This document shows positions 23,600-35,679 of a stretch of DNA of 45,587 bases, piece by piece. Position 1 is the first letter of the stretch. Each line of letters starts with the position of its first letter. The notes under the pieces are model-generated. The model did no database searches and was not told the origin of the DNA. It saw only the letters and a list, made by a program, of their open reading frames with translations. The stretch is from Conidiobolus incongruus B7586 (taxonomy: Eukaryota > Entomophthoromycota > Entomophthoromycetes > Entomophthorales > Conidiobolaceae): assembly GCA_000697335.1 (NCBI GenBank), contig JNEM01009543.1, positions 1 through 45,587 of the forward strand. Direction: 5' to 3'. Position numbers and translations under genes: made by a program.

Positions 23600-24098
23600 T
23601 ACAAAATCAGAAAATAAATCCAAAACCTTCTGGATAAGGTATGTAAGAAACTTAGCAAATTGATTAATAAAAAAATGCATAATTTTACTTTAATTGGAGA
23701 CTGAAAAAATGGGGAGAAAAGCTAGTAAATGGATTGAGAGTAAAAGTATAAATGTAATGTTAAGATGGTTTTATTACAGATTTAAATAATACTTACTCAA
23801 CCAAATAAGAGAATACCTTTAGTGCGAGTTAATCATCTGTGATAAGCATTATATAAGCAAAACATGTGGTAATTGTGGATATTTGCATATATAACCTTGA
23901 TCAAGCAAGACTTTCAAGCATCTTCAATGTTATGTTGAGATGAATCAAAACGCCAATACTGCTAGAAACACACTCTCTCACTATTTAACAGTCAATCGAG
24001 CCAGCCTTTCAACATTGGGGTTGGGGCTTACTCCATTGGGATCTCTAGACTCTATGCAGGATTTGGACAATTTTAATTGTGAGCGATATCTAAGTTAA
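23600..24098 (+). pseudogene. Relic of a Fanzor (eukaryotic TnpB-like) RNA-guided nuclease, C-terminal part
   Basis: The plus strand holds the C-terminal end of an OrfB/TnpB-type protein. In order: an IGD-type strand (about 23680-23700), an arginine/tyrosine helix around VMLRWFYYRFK (about 23757-23790), CDKHYISKTCGNCGYL (about 23847-23885), SSKTFKHLQCYVEM, and NQNANTARN (about 23943-23969). The CGNCG motif (23865-23879) is the first half of the family's four-cysteine zinc ribbon, SKTFK is its linker, and NQNANTARN corresponds to the last RuvC motif, typically (D)RDxNAARN. In TnpB and Fanzor these domains make the omega-RNA-guided DNA nuclease carried by transposons. The catalytic Asp of the last motif is Asn here, one zinc-ribbon cysteine seems lost, and several stops break the frame. 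The end near 24098 is a plausible original stop. No upstream half is clearly recognisable. Confidence 0.75.
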
Positions 24099-25418
24099 AA
24101 TAAATCAATAAAATTGATTATAAAAATATATTGAATAGAAACCTCAATCTGGTTCTAAATTCCTTGCCATAGATTTTATATTGTCATTTTAAAATACCTA
24201 AATTGATATTCTGTTGTGAAGTCAAATGATTCAAGTCTTTAGTTACATATGAATGAAAAAAAATAATGGCAAAGAGAATTATTATTTGATTGAAAATGAT
24301 TTTTAATTCATTAATTATCAGATAAGTATATTTCACAATATTGATTAATATATGGTTAATTGAATTTGAAATATGCTAGAATTAATTGTTTTATAGATGA
24401 TTGAAATGGGATATAGTGTAATTAAACCATACTAAAGTAATTTAACTAATAAATTTTTATAAGATTGTCATCGTCTGCTTTATACTCTATTAGTAATTAT
24501 TTTTTTTCAAATTCATAATATTAACTTGATACCAGCAATGAAAGTTATTAAAAAAAATTAGAATTAAGTTATAAATTTTAATTTATCAAGAAACCTAGAT
24601 ATCCCGCAAATTTCCTTGAATAATTTGAAGACCAATAGTAAATGTAATAATATATTTTGGACTTTTGACTCTTGTGAAGATTAGGAAATTTGGTCAAATG
24701 TATAATCTGATTATCCACTTCACTATTTCCCAAATTTAGTACCAGGGTTTATCGGAATAAATGGTTAGAATGTTATAAAACAAATTTTTTACATTATCGA
24801 AATTAATAATATCATTAGTATAATTTGTTAATTTATCCCTATTTTCATATATTCAAATTAACTGGCTGTTTTTTATGATATTATTTTTAAAGTATATGGA
24901 ATGTTGTTATAATTTAGAGTTAATTTCAATAGTTGGTAAGGGATAAAATATGAGAATAATAAAAATGGAAAATTTTCAAATCCTGAGGGAAGCTAATTAT
25001 TCCATTAATATGAAGTAATAAATTAATTATACAAAAATCATAGCCTTATCATGCCAGTATTATATTTAGTACTATCTATGATATATTATCCTAAGCTTAA
25101 ATATAGTTTTAAATTCCATCCTTTTAATATGACAATAAATGGACTGAGATGAAGTAAGTCTGAAATATCTCTGGCTCGATTATTGATTCAAAAATTTTGA
25201 GACTGAAGTGAATTTCAAGTTTGATAACAATTCTCATAATCTAAGTGATCTGGAAAAGTGTTAGATGAGTGAAAAATGAGCCAATCAAATGTTAAAGACA
25301 TTTTATTTGATAAATTCGAGTTGTTCAGTGCATGAGATTTTATTTGAAAATGGGTTTCAAGTGCTTCAATATAAATAGATTTCCATTGACAAAATTTAGT
25401 GTATGATTAATATAACCA
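24099..25418. other. Intergenic with one possible decayed coding patch
   Basis: About 24592-24770 on the plus strand gives a mixed-residue frame (for example FWTFDSCED and FPNLVPGFIGING) with only two internal stops, which may be the remnant of an exon. Family unknown. The rest is AT-rich and unremarkable. Confidence 0.3.
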
Positions 25419-26645
25419 ATGATTCCCTCATCTCCCGTTCATAAACAATGGTCTCCTCAAAACGATGTATACTGTGAAGATGTAGTCCAAGAGTTTTCCA
25501 CTCTTTTAGGTGCTGAAATGTATGTGGACTTGACTAAACTACGTCAGATTTCTAGATATGGCATCCCCGACGAATTACGTGGGGTAAACCTTGATGGTTT
25601 TTTTTACAATGAACTTCTTGACCAATAATCATTTTAGGATGTATGGAAGTATTTACTCAAAGTTGAAAGCGCTGATAGAAGTAACATTCATCTATTGTAC
25701 TATATATTATGAACAATTATTAAATATTTTATTTAGCTAATGATATGGAAACTTATAAGCTCAATGAAGCGGAATACTTTCAACTTAGACCTCAAACCCA
25801 TGAATATACTAACAAGATACGTGGTGAAGTCAGTCGACTTCAAAATAGAATACAAAAGGTTCTCCCTAGCAAGTTATATGAAGATGTTATTGGAGCATAC
25901 TTGAACTATAACAAGCAAGCGGAATTTAATCCAAGTTGGGTTCATCTCTGTACACCTTTTGTGTTGGTATTAGAAAGAGAAGTAGAAGTATTTTATTGCT
26001 TTAAGAACCTAATGCAAATAATAGGTATTATATTTAAGATCCACTTGGCTCAAATTAGATTAATTTAATATCTAGACGATTACTTCTATACAAACCCCTT
26101 GGAAATACAGCTCACTCGCTTCCAAACTTTATTCCGAATGTTAATACCCGATTTGTAATATTTTTGATATATTCCAATTGTAATAAAATTACTAAAATTA
26201 CTAATATTTTATAGAAATGATTATTTTGAAGAAGAACAAGTGTCAATATACGAATGGACTACATCTTGGTTAACGAATTTATTCGCCAAAGAAATGCCCC
26301 CTGCGACACTAATATCTCTTTGGGATTTATATTTTGGAACTACCAATTTTATGGATCTTCATTTATATATGTGCATAGGTAAACTTTATCGGTATACTAT
26401 CTTGAACTAATATTTATACTATTTTGTTATAGCTATCTTACAGCAAAATCGAGAAAGGTTAGAAGAGTTAGAAAATTCAGAAATTAAGGCATTTTTATCT
26501 AGACTTCCAGAAATGGATATATTTACGGTAGGATATTTTATTCTATTATCTTGATTGTTGTTAATATGTGGTATTCTATTAGATCCGTCAAATTGCTACA
26601 GATCTTCAGCACCAAGCAATGGAAACATTAGCTGACCAACTTTGA
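25419..26645 (+). CDS. TBC-domain protein (Rab-GAP family), atypical
   Basis: Seven exons (25419-25583, 25638-25680, 25737-26024, 26076-26154, 26215-26378, 26433-26527, 26583-26645; introns 51-60 nt) join in frame to 298 residues, almost all of it TBC domain. The opening motif IPDELRGDVWKYLLK is the classic 'IPxxxRxxVW' start. IRGEVSR occupies the place of the arginine-finger motif IxxDxxR and keeps its Arg. The glutamine-finger motif (YxQG) is not seen: the segment before TPFVLVLEREVEVFYCF reads NYNKQAEFNPSW. The C-terminal part (YEWTTSWLTNLFAKEMP, LISLWDLYFG, LHLYMCIAIL) is typical. TBC proteins stimulate GTP hydrolysis by Rab GTPases in membrane traffic. Without the Gln finger this one may use another mechanism or bind only. 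I could not name an orthologue. Confidence 0.85.
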
Positions 26646-28557
26646 TCTTGTACTTTGGATTAAATGTTATCTCATTTTTGGTCCATTTCCACTTTTTCTC
26701 CATCATCCAATATGCTTGATTTCGTTAATTCACTTTCTTAAATCTTTCTCTCTCCTTTTTACTCTATATTCATTTACACTCTCACTCTACATACAACAAT
26801 TTAAATATTTCGTCTTTCGTGCTCCAATTGTCACTCTGTATAATATATATACATAATTATTATCAAATTGTAATAGTTTTTGTATGCTAAAGTTACGAAT
26901 TTAGATGTTCTGTGGTAAAACTTTGCGTTAAGCATTAATATAGCCATCTATTCACTAATATCTTCCTAATTGACGAGGTATCAACAGATAAATTATCTGA
27001 TATATTAGTTTCACAAAATTTGTGTATGTAACTGCTACTTTCGCACCATTGACCAAACGTACCCCCTAAAGAATTCAATTCCTCTAATTATACACCTAAT
27101 ATAGTAAACTTTTTAAATACCTATAAGAGATTTAATTGTTTTATATAATTGTTGTATTTTGAAGAGTGAATCCCCTTCTCTTCCATGATCAACTCTAGTA
27201 TAAATATCTTTAAAAATTCTAATAATTGTATCATAAAACCACACTGATCATTTGATAATCTTATCACAAAATAAAAATAAATAGCATTACAAAATTAATG
27301 ATGATATATACTAATTAATTAAAAGTTACCATTTATTTTATCTAATCAACTCTATCTAATATTATTCTTTATAATGATGAATTTATAATTTTATATAATG
27401 ATATATTTCATATTTTATCAAATATTAAAAAACCAAAATTATAATTAAGATTAGATCTGATTAGATAATTTATGATTATGAACAATTTATATTAATATCA
27501 AATCATAGATTTGTTATAGTTATATATATATTTAAGTTTTATGAAACATATTTTCTATTAACAATAGTAGAAATATAAAATATCAGCTTAAGTTCAATAT
27601 TAGCATTTAATCATATAATATTAGGCAAATTGTATTCCTAACTATTGTAATACTCATATTTTTTACTAAATCATTGAACTATATGTATTAGATTAATATA
27701 ATTCATATAATAGAAATATTTAATAACGATTAAATATATGTAACTAGAAATTTAAGATATTATAAAAGCCATATATACATTGATTTATGAATTATAATTT
27801 TTTTCATATTTCAAAAACATACTTGATAATTTAGAAATTTCATTCAATTTGGTTCCGTTCAATTTTGTATATCAGGGATTATGTCATTTATTATAAATCT
27901 TTTATCAAATATAATGATATAGTTTAGTGACTATTAGGAGTACCGATACTAATTATTGTATGGATCGATCCTCAGAGTAGTAAGAATGTGCTAATTAAAA
28001 CGGGTGGTTGATTCGCAATATCGATCCAAGAAATCCATTTGGGTTGTATTGCAGTCACTTTAATATAGATTTGTATTTTTTGTTAATAATTTGATATTAT
28101 TAAATAATTTTAATATGTAGAATATAATTACATTAGTAAAGATGATTGTAAAACTAATGATTTTTATCATTGGCTCAATAATTGTTTGGAAATTTGCTGA
28201 AAATTTACCCATCTTTTATATCCTCATTAGTATTACTGGTATTTTATAATATATATTTTGTAGTGGTATTCCAACCATAGGTATATATTATTTACTTCAA
28301 ACAATTTAATATGACAAAATTAAAGCATAGCAACTAGATATTATTGAAATATCTTGACAGATTTCAATCAATTCTATTCTAACTTTATTACTTGAATTCA
28401 ACCCAGTCCCATATTTTAACAGAAAAAACAAAATAAGATATTAAATGAAATTATACCAATCCTGAATATTCATATCCATCTAAAACAAAAAAAATATCAT
28501 TGAAGATTATCAATATTGAAAATTATTAATAGAAAATAATAATAATAATTAATTGAG
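26646..28557. other. Long intergenic region
   Basis: 1.9 kb, mostly AT-rich. About 27930-28270 contains short hydrophobic open pieces (for example VPILIIVWIDPQSSKN and KLMIFIIGSIIVW) in shifting frames that could be relics of a membrane protein. No intact gene seen. Confidence 0.4.
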
Positions 28558-31500
28558 ATGGATGACTATTCAATTCCATACATCCAACACGTCTTACCAC
28601 TCGTATCCCTAATAGGCTTGGATCCCGATATCGATCCCAAATCCACAACCAATCCGTCATACACGGCTCAAAAGGTGGACGTCACTAAAAAAATCATCGA
28701 AGCTTGGGGTGTTGATGATGGACCTGCACTGTGGCATCTTTCTGCAATTCCAAATACAGCACCATTGACTTCCAATTCGGGCATTTTGCAACATTGTAGG
28801 GAGAAATTTTTCGAGAAAGGCGGCCAAGCTATTCAGAAGGGTACTCATAATTTGTTCAAAGTTATTACTCAGCCCAAAGTAAATTAATTAATTTAGTACG
28901 TTTTTTAGTTTTTTTATTGAATATAATTTAGGTTATATTACCCACTAAAAAAACCAGTCAATCTCCTGGAACTTCTTCGTCACTCTCCCCTAACAACCAG
29001 GCGTCTCCCCTATTTCCAGACGGCGTTATGACACCGTTGTGGTGCTCCAAGCACCAGAACGAGTCGCCAGCAGTGTATATTATGTTCTTCGATTTGTGGA
29101 AATTCGACCAGGGTAATGACCAAACCGACGAGAATAAATTGCACCATATCTTAAATCAGAGTTCGGTTCAGAATACTGTGAGGGAGAAGGATAGTGCGCT
29201 AGCAATGACTATTTCCGAATACAGGTATTATTACAATTATACTTTGAAGTTAATTATATTGATATTCAGTTGATTTCAGAAAATCTATGAATGAAAGAGG
29301 CATCAAACTTATTGCAATATTTTGGAACTTAAACAACCAAGGTAAACTATAAAATTATTCCAATATTAAAAATTTCCTAATATTTTATTATGTAAAGATG
29401 ATTTCGTTGAGGATAGATTATTACATATTAGAAGAACTTCCGGTTTAGATCCTAAAACAGGATTCTTTATTTTAGACGACGAAGCTGCTAGGAGACTTCC
29501 AGAATTTATTCACAGGTTTTGATCATATCAACATATTCACATCGTTACATTCACTAACCAGCAATTAGTATTCAAAAATCCATGGCTGAATCGTGTATGA
29601 ATTACTATCGCGAAAGGTACAAAATAGTTAAGAAGAAGTACTCGCGCCTGAATCACTTACCTAGTCCCCTCCCCGAGAATGGTTTATCTATATTGGGATG
29701 GGCCGCTCGCTACGAATTTAAATTGGCGACCTTTGCGGCATTTCGGCAGGATTTTGAATTAGCTGTCAAGTAATTTGATCATGTTATTCAGTGGACTCTG
29801 ATTAATTAAGTTTTTAGACATTACGAAAGTTGTTATTTCAGTTTAATAGAAATGTTAATTAAATTGGAGTTGAGTACGTCTAAGAAAGAGAGGTGGATGG
29901 AAATTTTAGCATTTTTGGATTGTTTGAGTTTGAACGTAACTTTATTCCATAAACTATCTATTATTGTTTTTATTTATTTGATCTAGATTAATCGTTTAAT
30001 GCTATATTTGGAATCTCCTCAATTGTCTTTAATTCAGCTGAGGAGACATTTATTCTATGGGAAGTCACTAAGATTGTCCAAAGTGAGTGGCTTGGGATTG
30101 CCTGATCACCGATATTCCGAATGGGAATACTCTCAGTAATTTAATTCTACCATTCTATAGTTATATTATTGATATAGTTTCTTAGATATTTCGCATTTGC
30201 CGAACTACTTGATTGCGGTATCAAATTCGGAGTGAAATTCAATCCTATCAACTTGAGTGCATCGTCCCAATCCCAGTACAAAACCATCGCAATGACATCT
30301 AATTTACTATTACACGGATCTCCCGTTAAGAACAGAATTGGAGAAACTAAAATCACAACGCACTCGGGTTCCTCTTTTCAATTTTCTTCCGAGACTACGA
30401 ATATTTCACCCAATAACTCAAATGTTTTCCAGTATGATGATGTGAATCCAATTTCGATAGTTCAACATCCTGGTTACTATTATTATCAAGCTGCTGAGTG
30501 TTTGATTAATCGGATATGTCAACGTAAGGCCTATCTTGAAGAGGTGAATTTTCAATTAATTTCAATATATTTCATAATCTAATAATTATTTAGCAAAATA
30601 CCAGTCAAGATCAAAATTCAGAAAAAGAAACTGAGGAAGAATCAGCCAAAACCACAACCACCATCATTGAAGTATTATCCAAAAGTTATGAACAGTTCAA
30701 AAAATATCGTGGTCATCGTATGACTTTATTAGTTGCTTCCAAAATTGCTGAAACTTATTTAAATTCTGGGAAACATGATTTAGCTTCCAAGTAATTAACT
30801 TAAAACTTTCCATAACAATTTATAACTAATGTTGAAATTAGATTTTACGAAAGAATAGCTAAAAGCTACCGTAAAGAATCTTGGCCCAATTTATTACAAA
30901 CCGTATTATTAAACTTGTTAACTTGCGCTAAAAATATGGAGAATTCGGCGGAGTGGTTCTTACTCAATTCATTCGAATTGTTGTCGCCTAATTTTGCGTT
31001 AAACGACGATCAGCACCAAAACATCGTCAGAGGGATTAGTGAGAAGTTGAATGTAATCCTATTTGTATAGTATTTGATGATATTTAAATGCTAACTTCAT
31101 GTTTAGGAATCCGCCATACAACCAAGTTCTGAAACATCCAATTCTATTCCCAAGACTGTAGTAATCGATATCGACAATCCCAAATCGTCATTCATCTACT
31201 TCAACGCCATATTCGATCCCAGCCCAAGCGACACGCATTTGGGCGTCAAACTTCAACTACAAATCAGCGTGGCTAAGAGTCACACTGACGATAGCTTCAA
31301 TTTAAATTTCATTAAAGTGTCATTCAAAGACTCTCAATTCGATTTTCAGTTCCAGCATGATGATACTGTTTTGGTTAAAGCTATAGATTCCAGTTTGAAT
31401 GGCGACCAAGTTTGTTTCATTCAGCATCCATACGAAGACACCGATAATGAATCAAATAATTACGAAGATAATACGCTACGTATCATTCCAACTAATTTGG

Positions 31501-33541
31501 AATTGAATTGGAAGGGATGTATCAAGGTTTTGGAGACTACTTTACTTCCTGGTGATGCCGAATTCCTAGAGGTAGATTAATATATTACATATAAAATTCC
31601 TAATTAATTGGATATAGGTTACATCGATTCATGGATCCATATCCAATGCCAACTATCAAATCATTTTCAAACAAAAGTTACCAGACGTCAACCTTTCAGG
31701 GTCTTCCAAGTTGAGTGGGTTAAACGATCAAGTGCAGTATTCGGCGTTAGACGCTCAGCAGAGTGGTTCAAATGCTTTGGGTTTGGGTGGTAGTCCATCT
31801 AAGTGGTTGTCTCATTCCGAGGGTAATTTTAAACAATATAATAATATTTTTCAAATATTCATTTTTTAGATCAAGGTCTCAAATTTTATAAAACTAGAGT
31901 TTTTGGAACTTGTCACACTATCAAGTAACTTCAGCAATTCCTCAACTGTAATTTTGGCTAATTTCACTTTAGGATTCAGAAGCCAGTATCCTTACTAAAA
32001 TTGGAAATTTTACCTCCTACTCAATGTCTTTTGGATGAAGCCAATAATTCAACGATTAAAATTACCAATGAACATAAGGAAGAGATTAAAGTTGAATTGT
32101 ATATCAGTATTTTGAATCCTAGTCCAGGTACTTATATTTGCGTTAATAAGTAATCAGTTATTCATTTGATTTGTAGATGATAAACTTTTAGACAGCGATC
32201 AGTCCGAAATGATCTCCAAAGATTTGATTAAATTTAATATTGAATCAATCCAGCCTAGCGAATCTTATGAGCAGAATTTCAATTTTGTGTTTAGAGAATT
32301 CGAAGGTGAGAGACAATTGTCAGCAACCGTAAGTATAATCTTTATATTAAATAATGCATATACATGATAATGTTATTTAGGTTATCTATCATAAACTAAA
32401 TAATTCGTCATCAATAAAATTACAAGTGGAACAGTCATGCATATTTAATATTTCTAAGCCTTTCAATCTCGAGTTTCAATTCTTGCCACAATTTGGGATC
32501 AAACCATACATTCACAACGAATCAACTGATGGCAATATTGACACAATAATCAAATCCATTGCACCTAATCTGAATATAGTCAGGGAGTATCTGATACTTG
32601 CAAACATCTCTGGGACTCAAGAAATCGACATTGAAATTGAAGAAATTCAATGGATTGAACAAGTAATACATCGTTTTAACATACAGATACAAAGCTTAAC
32701 TATTTTTTAGAATGAAAGAATTGTCCATGACAGATATTCGATTGAAATGGTTGAACATGGAAGCTATCTAAAGAAACAAGGTAAAAATCTAGCATTTAAT
32801 ATATTAATCTATTATTGATTATATTTAGTGCTTAAATCCAATTTCCCATTCTCCATGCAAAATTTGATTAAGCTTCAATTGAAACATCCTGCTCTGGATT
32901 TTGACCCCGTTTCCAATAACCATTCAAAGGGTGAAGAGCCTGGTAATAGAGGTTGGAAAATTGATTTTAAGAAATTGACAATTATTTGGAGGAGGTAATT
33001 TCAATCAACGTATTTTTAAGGAATATATTAATTTGATAATAGAGCTGATTTTAAAGATAAAGTACCCAATTTCACCAATATTAACATCCCACCACTGTTT
33101 ATACCCAATTATAAGATTGAAGTGAATATAGGTAATTGCCTTAGATCAAAAAATTATTTTATTTTTAACGACAAATTAGATCTACCCAATCAAGCATTCG
33201 AAAACCAACCCTTCTCCATCAAGTACCAGATCCAAAACCTCACAAGTTTTACACAAGAGCTGTCGGCATCCTTCGACTTCAACAGCATTCCCTTAGTGTT
33301 CTCGGGATACAAGACCAAATCACTGCTGTGTCTGCCCTACTCCAAAAATGTCCTGTATGTCACCTGCCATCCACTGACGTATGGCCGCATCTTCCTGCCA
33401 CAACTCATCCTTGAGGAAGGCAAAACCCATAATCAAAACGGAGGCAATAGCCAAATGGACTTGGATGTGAGTAGGGATATCGACTGGGGGTGGGATCAGA
33501 AGACTACGTATTTGATGATATTACCAGATCATACTTCATAA
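28558..33541 (+). CDS. TRAPPC11: TRAPP complex subunit 11 (foie gras / Gryzun domains)
   Basis: Nineteen exons join in one frame to 1358 residues: 28558-28878, 28932-29224, 29280-29341, 29398-29515, 29569-29769, 29818-29935, 29987-30135, 30186-30543, 30594-30790, 30842-31052, 31107-31571, 31618-31822, 31870-31924, 31973-32127, 32177-32328, 32381-32662, 32711-32780, 32829-32994, 33043-33541. Introns are 46-57 nt. Around residues 110-160 is the conserved MTPLWCSKHQNESPAVY patch. The foie gras domain begins about residue 310 (GWAARYEFKLATFAAFRQDF, then a helical-repeat stretch ending about residue 660). Beta-sandwich Gryzun-type modules fill the C-terminal half (QPFSIKYQIQNLT near the end). TRAPPC11 is a scaffold of the TRAPP tethering complexes acting in ER-Golgi traffic. 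The protein is longer than the human one, mainly in low-conservation linkers. Its 3' end faces DUF6787 only 91 bp away. Confidence 0.9.
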
Positions 33542-33632
33542 ATTGATTAAAACAATATTATTCATTATTTAAATCAATAAAAAACTCGTCTACAATTAAC
33601 AATTTTTTATTATTTTAATATAATTTGAAATC

Positions 33633-34119
33633 CTACTGAGCCAAAGTATTCAATCTCAATTTAACGGACTTTGGCAAAAATCTAGACCACGTCTTAAGAA
33701 TCATAAACGTAAAAAATTGACGTTTGCCAGCTAACGTCCCCAAAGCAAACAACATCGCAGAATATGTCGGTAGGCCGAAGAATATGTAGCCGAGGCGATA
33801 GCTCCAAGGACCTTCCTTTAAACTTGCTAAATTTAGGATCAGTTATAATTATATTATTGATATTATTAAAGCGAATTGAATTACCTTTTTCACTGAACAT
33901 AGACTTGAGTAAAGGTCGCGTTATTAGTAAGGAACTGGAGCCAGTTACGGCGAACACTGTCATAACAATAACCACGTCTTTAAACCAGGGGATACTCTTC
34001 GGAGGGTGTTGTGACACTCTGCTCCAAAACGATGTGGAAAATGGAGATTTTGAATAGATTTGATGTCTTTGGGAATTGTTAATTAAAGTGGGATTGAATC
34101 GAATTGATGTTCTAATCAT
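33633..34119 (-). CDS. Small mitochondrial-type membrane protein (DUF6787-like)
   Basis: Two exons (34119-33885 and 33826-33633; 58-nt intron) give 142 residues. The first ~45 residues are rich in Arg, Ser, Asn and Gln with almost no acidic residue, like a mitochondrial targeting peptide. Then come two hydrophobic segments: residues about 48-68 (VVIVMTVFAVTGSSSLLI) and, after the intron, about 88-110 (LGYIFFGLPTYSAMLFALG). Between them is LKEGPWSYRLGY, and after them GKRQFF. This layout matches my memory of a fungal family of unknown function (DUF6787), whose members are short two-span proteins with a GPWSYR motif. Molecular role unknown; an inner mitochondrial membrane location is inference. 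It is convergent with TRAPPC11 and divergent from SSU72. Confidence 0.7.
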
Positions 34120-34425
34120 CTTGGTAGAATTTTGGAATACTTTAAATTTTGAATAATTATCAATTAATACTATTTTTAATATTTATATATTTTTTTAAAA
34201 TTTAAAAATAAGCAATAAAAAATAATTAAAATTAAATTTAAATTAATATAAATTATGATATCGTTAATTAATCTATTATTAATATCCACTGACTTTTGAT
34301 GGAGTTGTGGGTGTTGAAAAAGATTCCCACAAATTTTTTATTGAATTGAATATGGATTAATAGATGTGTAAGTTTGTGAGGTTATTTATATTTGTAGTGT
34401 ATATACATTACTTTAATTGTTAGGA
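34120..34425. promoter_or_regulatory. Shared 5' region between divergent DUF6787 gene and SSU72
   Basis: A 306-bp gap between two divergent start codons must contain both promoters. TATATATTT-like strings occur at about 34180-34192, but the background is so AT-rich that this means little. Confidence 0.4.
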
Positions 34426-35230
34426 ATGTCATCAGTATCAAAGAAGAAATTTGCGGTGGTATGCTCGAGTAATCAAAATAGAAGTATGGAAGCTCATAAT
34501 GAGTTACAGTAAATATCACTTAATTTATTCAATAATCACTTTTGATTTACAAATTATTTAGAAAGAGAGGTTTCTATGTCGACAGTTACGGAACTGGAAA
34601 TTCGGTACGTTTACCGGGACCCGATCCCTACACTCCCAATATTTATCCATTTGGAACTCCCTATGAAGTCATGTATCAAGATTTGATGAATAAAAATCCC
34701 CAACTGTATTATATAATCAATATATATTAAAATATTATATTAATGTTATTGGGTAGATACACTGCGAATAAACTCTTGCCAATGTTGGAGAGGAATAAGC
34801 AAGTGAAGAGGGCACCTGAAAGATTTCAGGATAATTTTAACAGCTATTATGATGTGATTTTTACTTGTGAAGAGAGGTGTTTTGATATCGTTTGTGAGGG
34901 TAATTCATACAATTTGTAATTTAGCTCGAGTATTTGATTTTTGTGATTCATAGATTTGGTTAATCGAGGAGCTAGACGCAATCGTCCTGTTCATATTATT
35001 AATGTCGATATTAAAGATACTCACGAACATGCTGTCAAAGGTGGTCAATCTATAGTTGAAATGTGTATGCAGGTACTATCACTAAACATATATTATTTAA
35101 ACCTTCACTAATACCAAATTTTTTATAGATATCCAAATTAAAAGATTTCCACCAAGAATTACCAGGCATGGTAGAATTCTTTGAAGATAAGGGACCTCAT
35201 CCCCTATTGTATACTCTGAGTTATTATTAA
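34426..35230 (+). CDS. SSU72: RNA polymerase II CTD phosphatase Ssu72
   Basis: Five exons (34426-34508, 34562-34705, 34757-34899, 34954-35072, 35129-35230) give 196 residues, the normal length. Residues 13-19 hold the CX5R phosphatase loop, CSSNQNR, followed by SMEAHNEL. KRGFYVDSYGTGNSVRLPGP and YPFGTPYEVMYQDL are near-invariant in the family. VIFTCEERCFD and NVDIKDTHEHA (containing the general-acid Asp region) follow, and the protein ends HPLLYTLSYY, the family's usual C-terminus. Ssu72 removes phosphate from Ser5 and Ser7 of the polymerase II C-terminal repeats and belongs to the 3'-end processing machinery. All key residues are present and the protein should be active. The start at 34426 leaves seven residues before the first strand, as in relatives. 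Confidence 0.97.
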
Positions 35231-35679
35231 TTGTATTTTACATTTGCTGGATAATGGATATTATTTAATTAATATAGGTTATAATTGAAATAAATTGAAA
35301 ATTCTGTATATTAATAATTGATATTAAATATAAAACTATTTTTTGGAACGCTTATTTCTGATGTTTTATAAAATAATATTGACAGTAAAATGTTTAATTT
35401 TTCATTTGAATTAATATTAATAAGAGTTGATAATTTTCATTTGAAACTAGATAATGGCAATACTATCTTTGGTTGAGTGTTGTTATTTGTTAAAAACTAT
35501 ACCATTTTATATTATACTAAACGATATATTGATAGCATAATCAACTGACTTCTGATAAAAAATCTCATTAATATATATATTTGGCAAAATTTTTATATTT
35601 ATAATAACAATATTTTACATAGAAAATAAAACAAATATTTTTGATAATTAGGAATAAGATCTCTAATATACAATATATA
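35231..35679. other. Convergent intergenic region, SSU72 / YPI1
   Basis: AT-rich 3' flanks of two convergent genes. No feature recognised. Confidence 0.5.
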
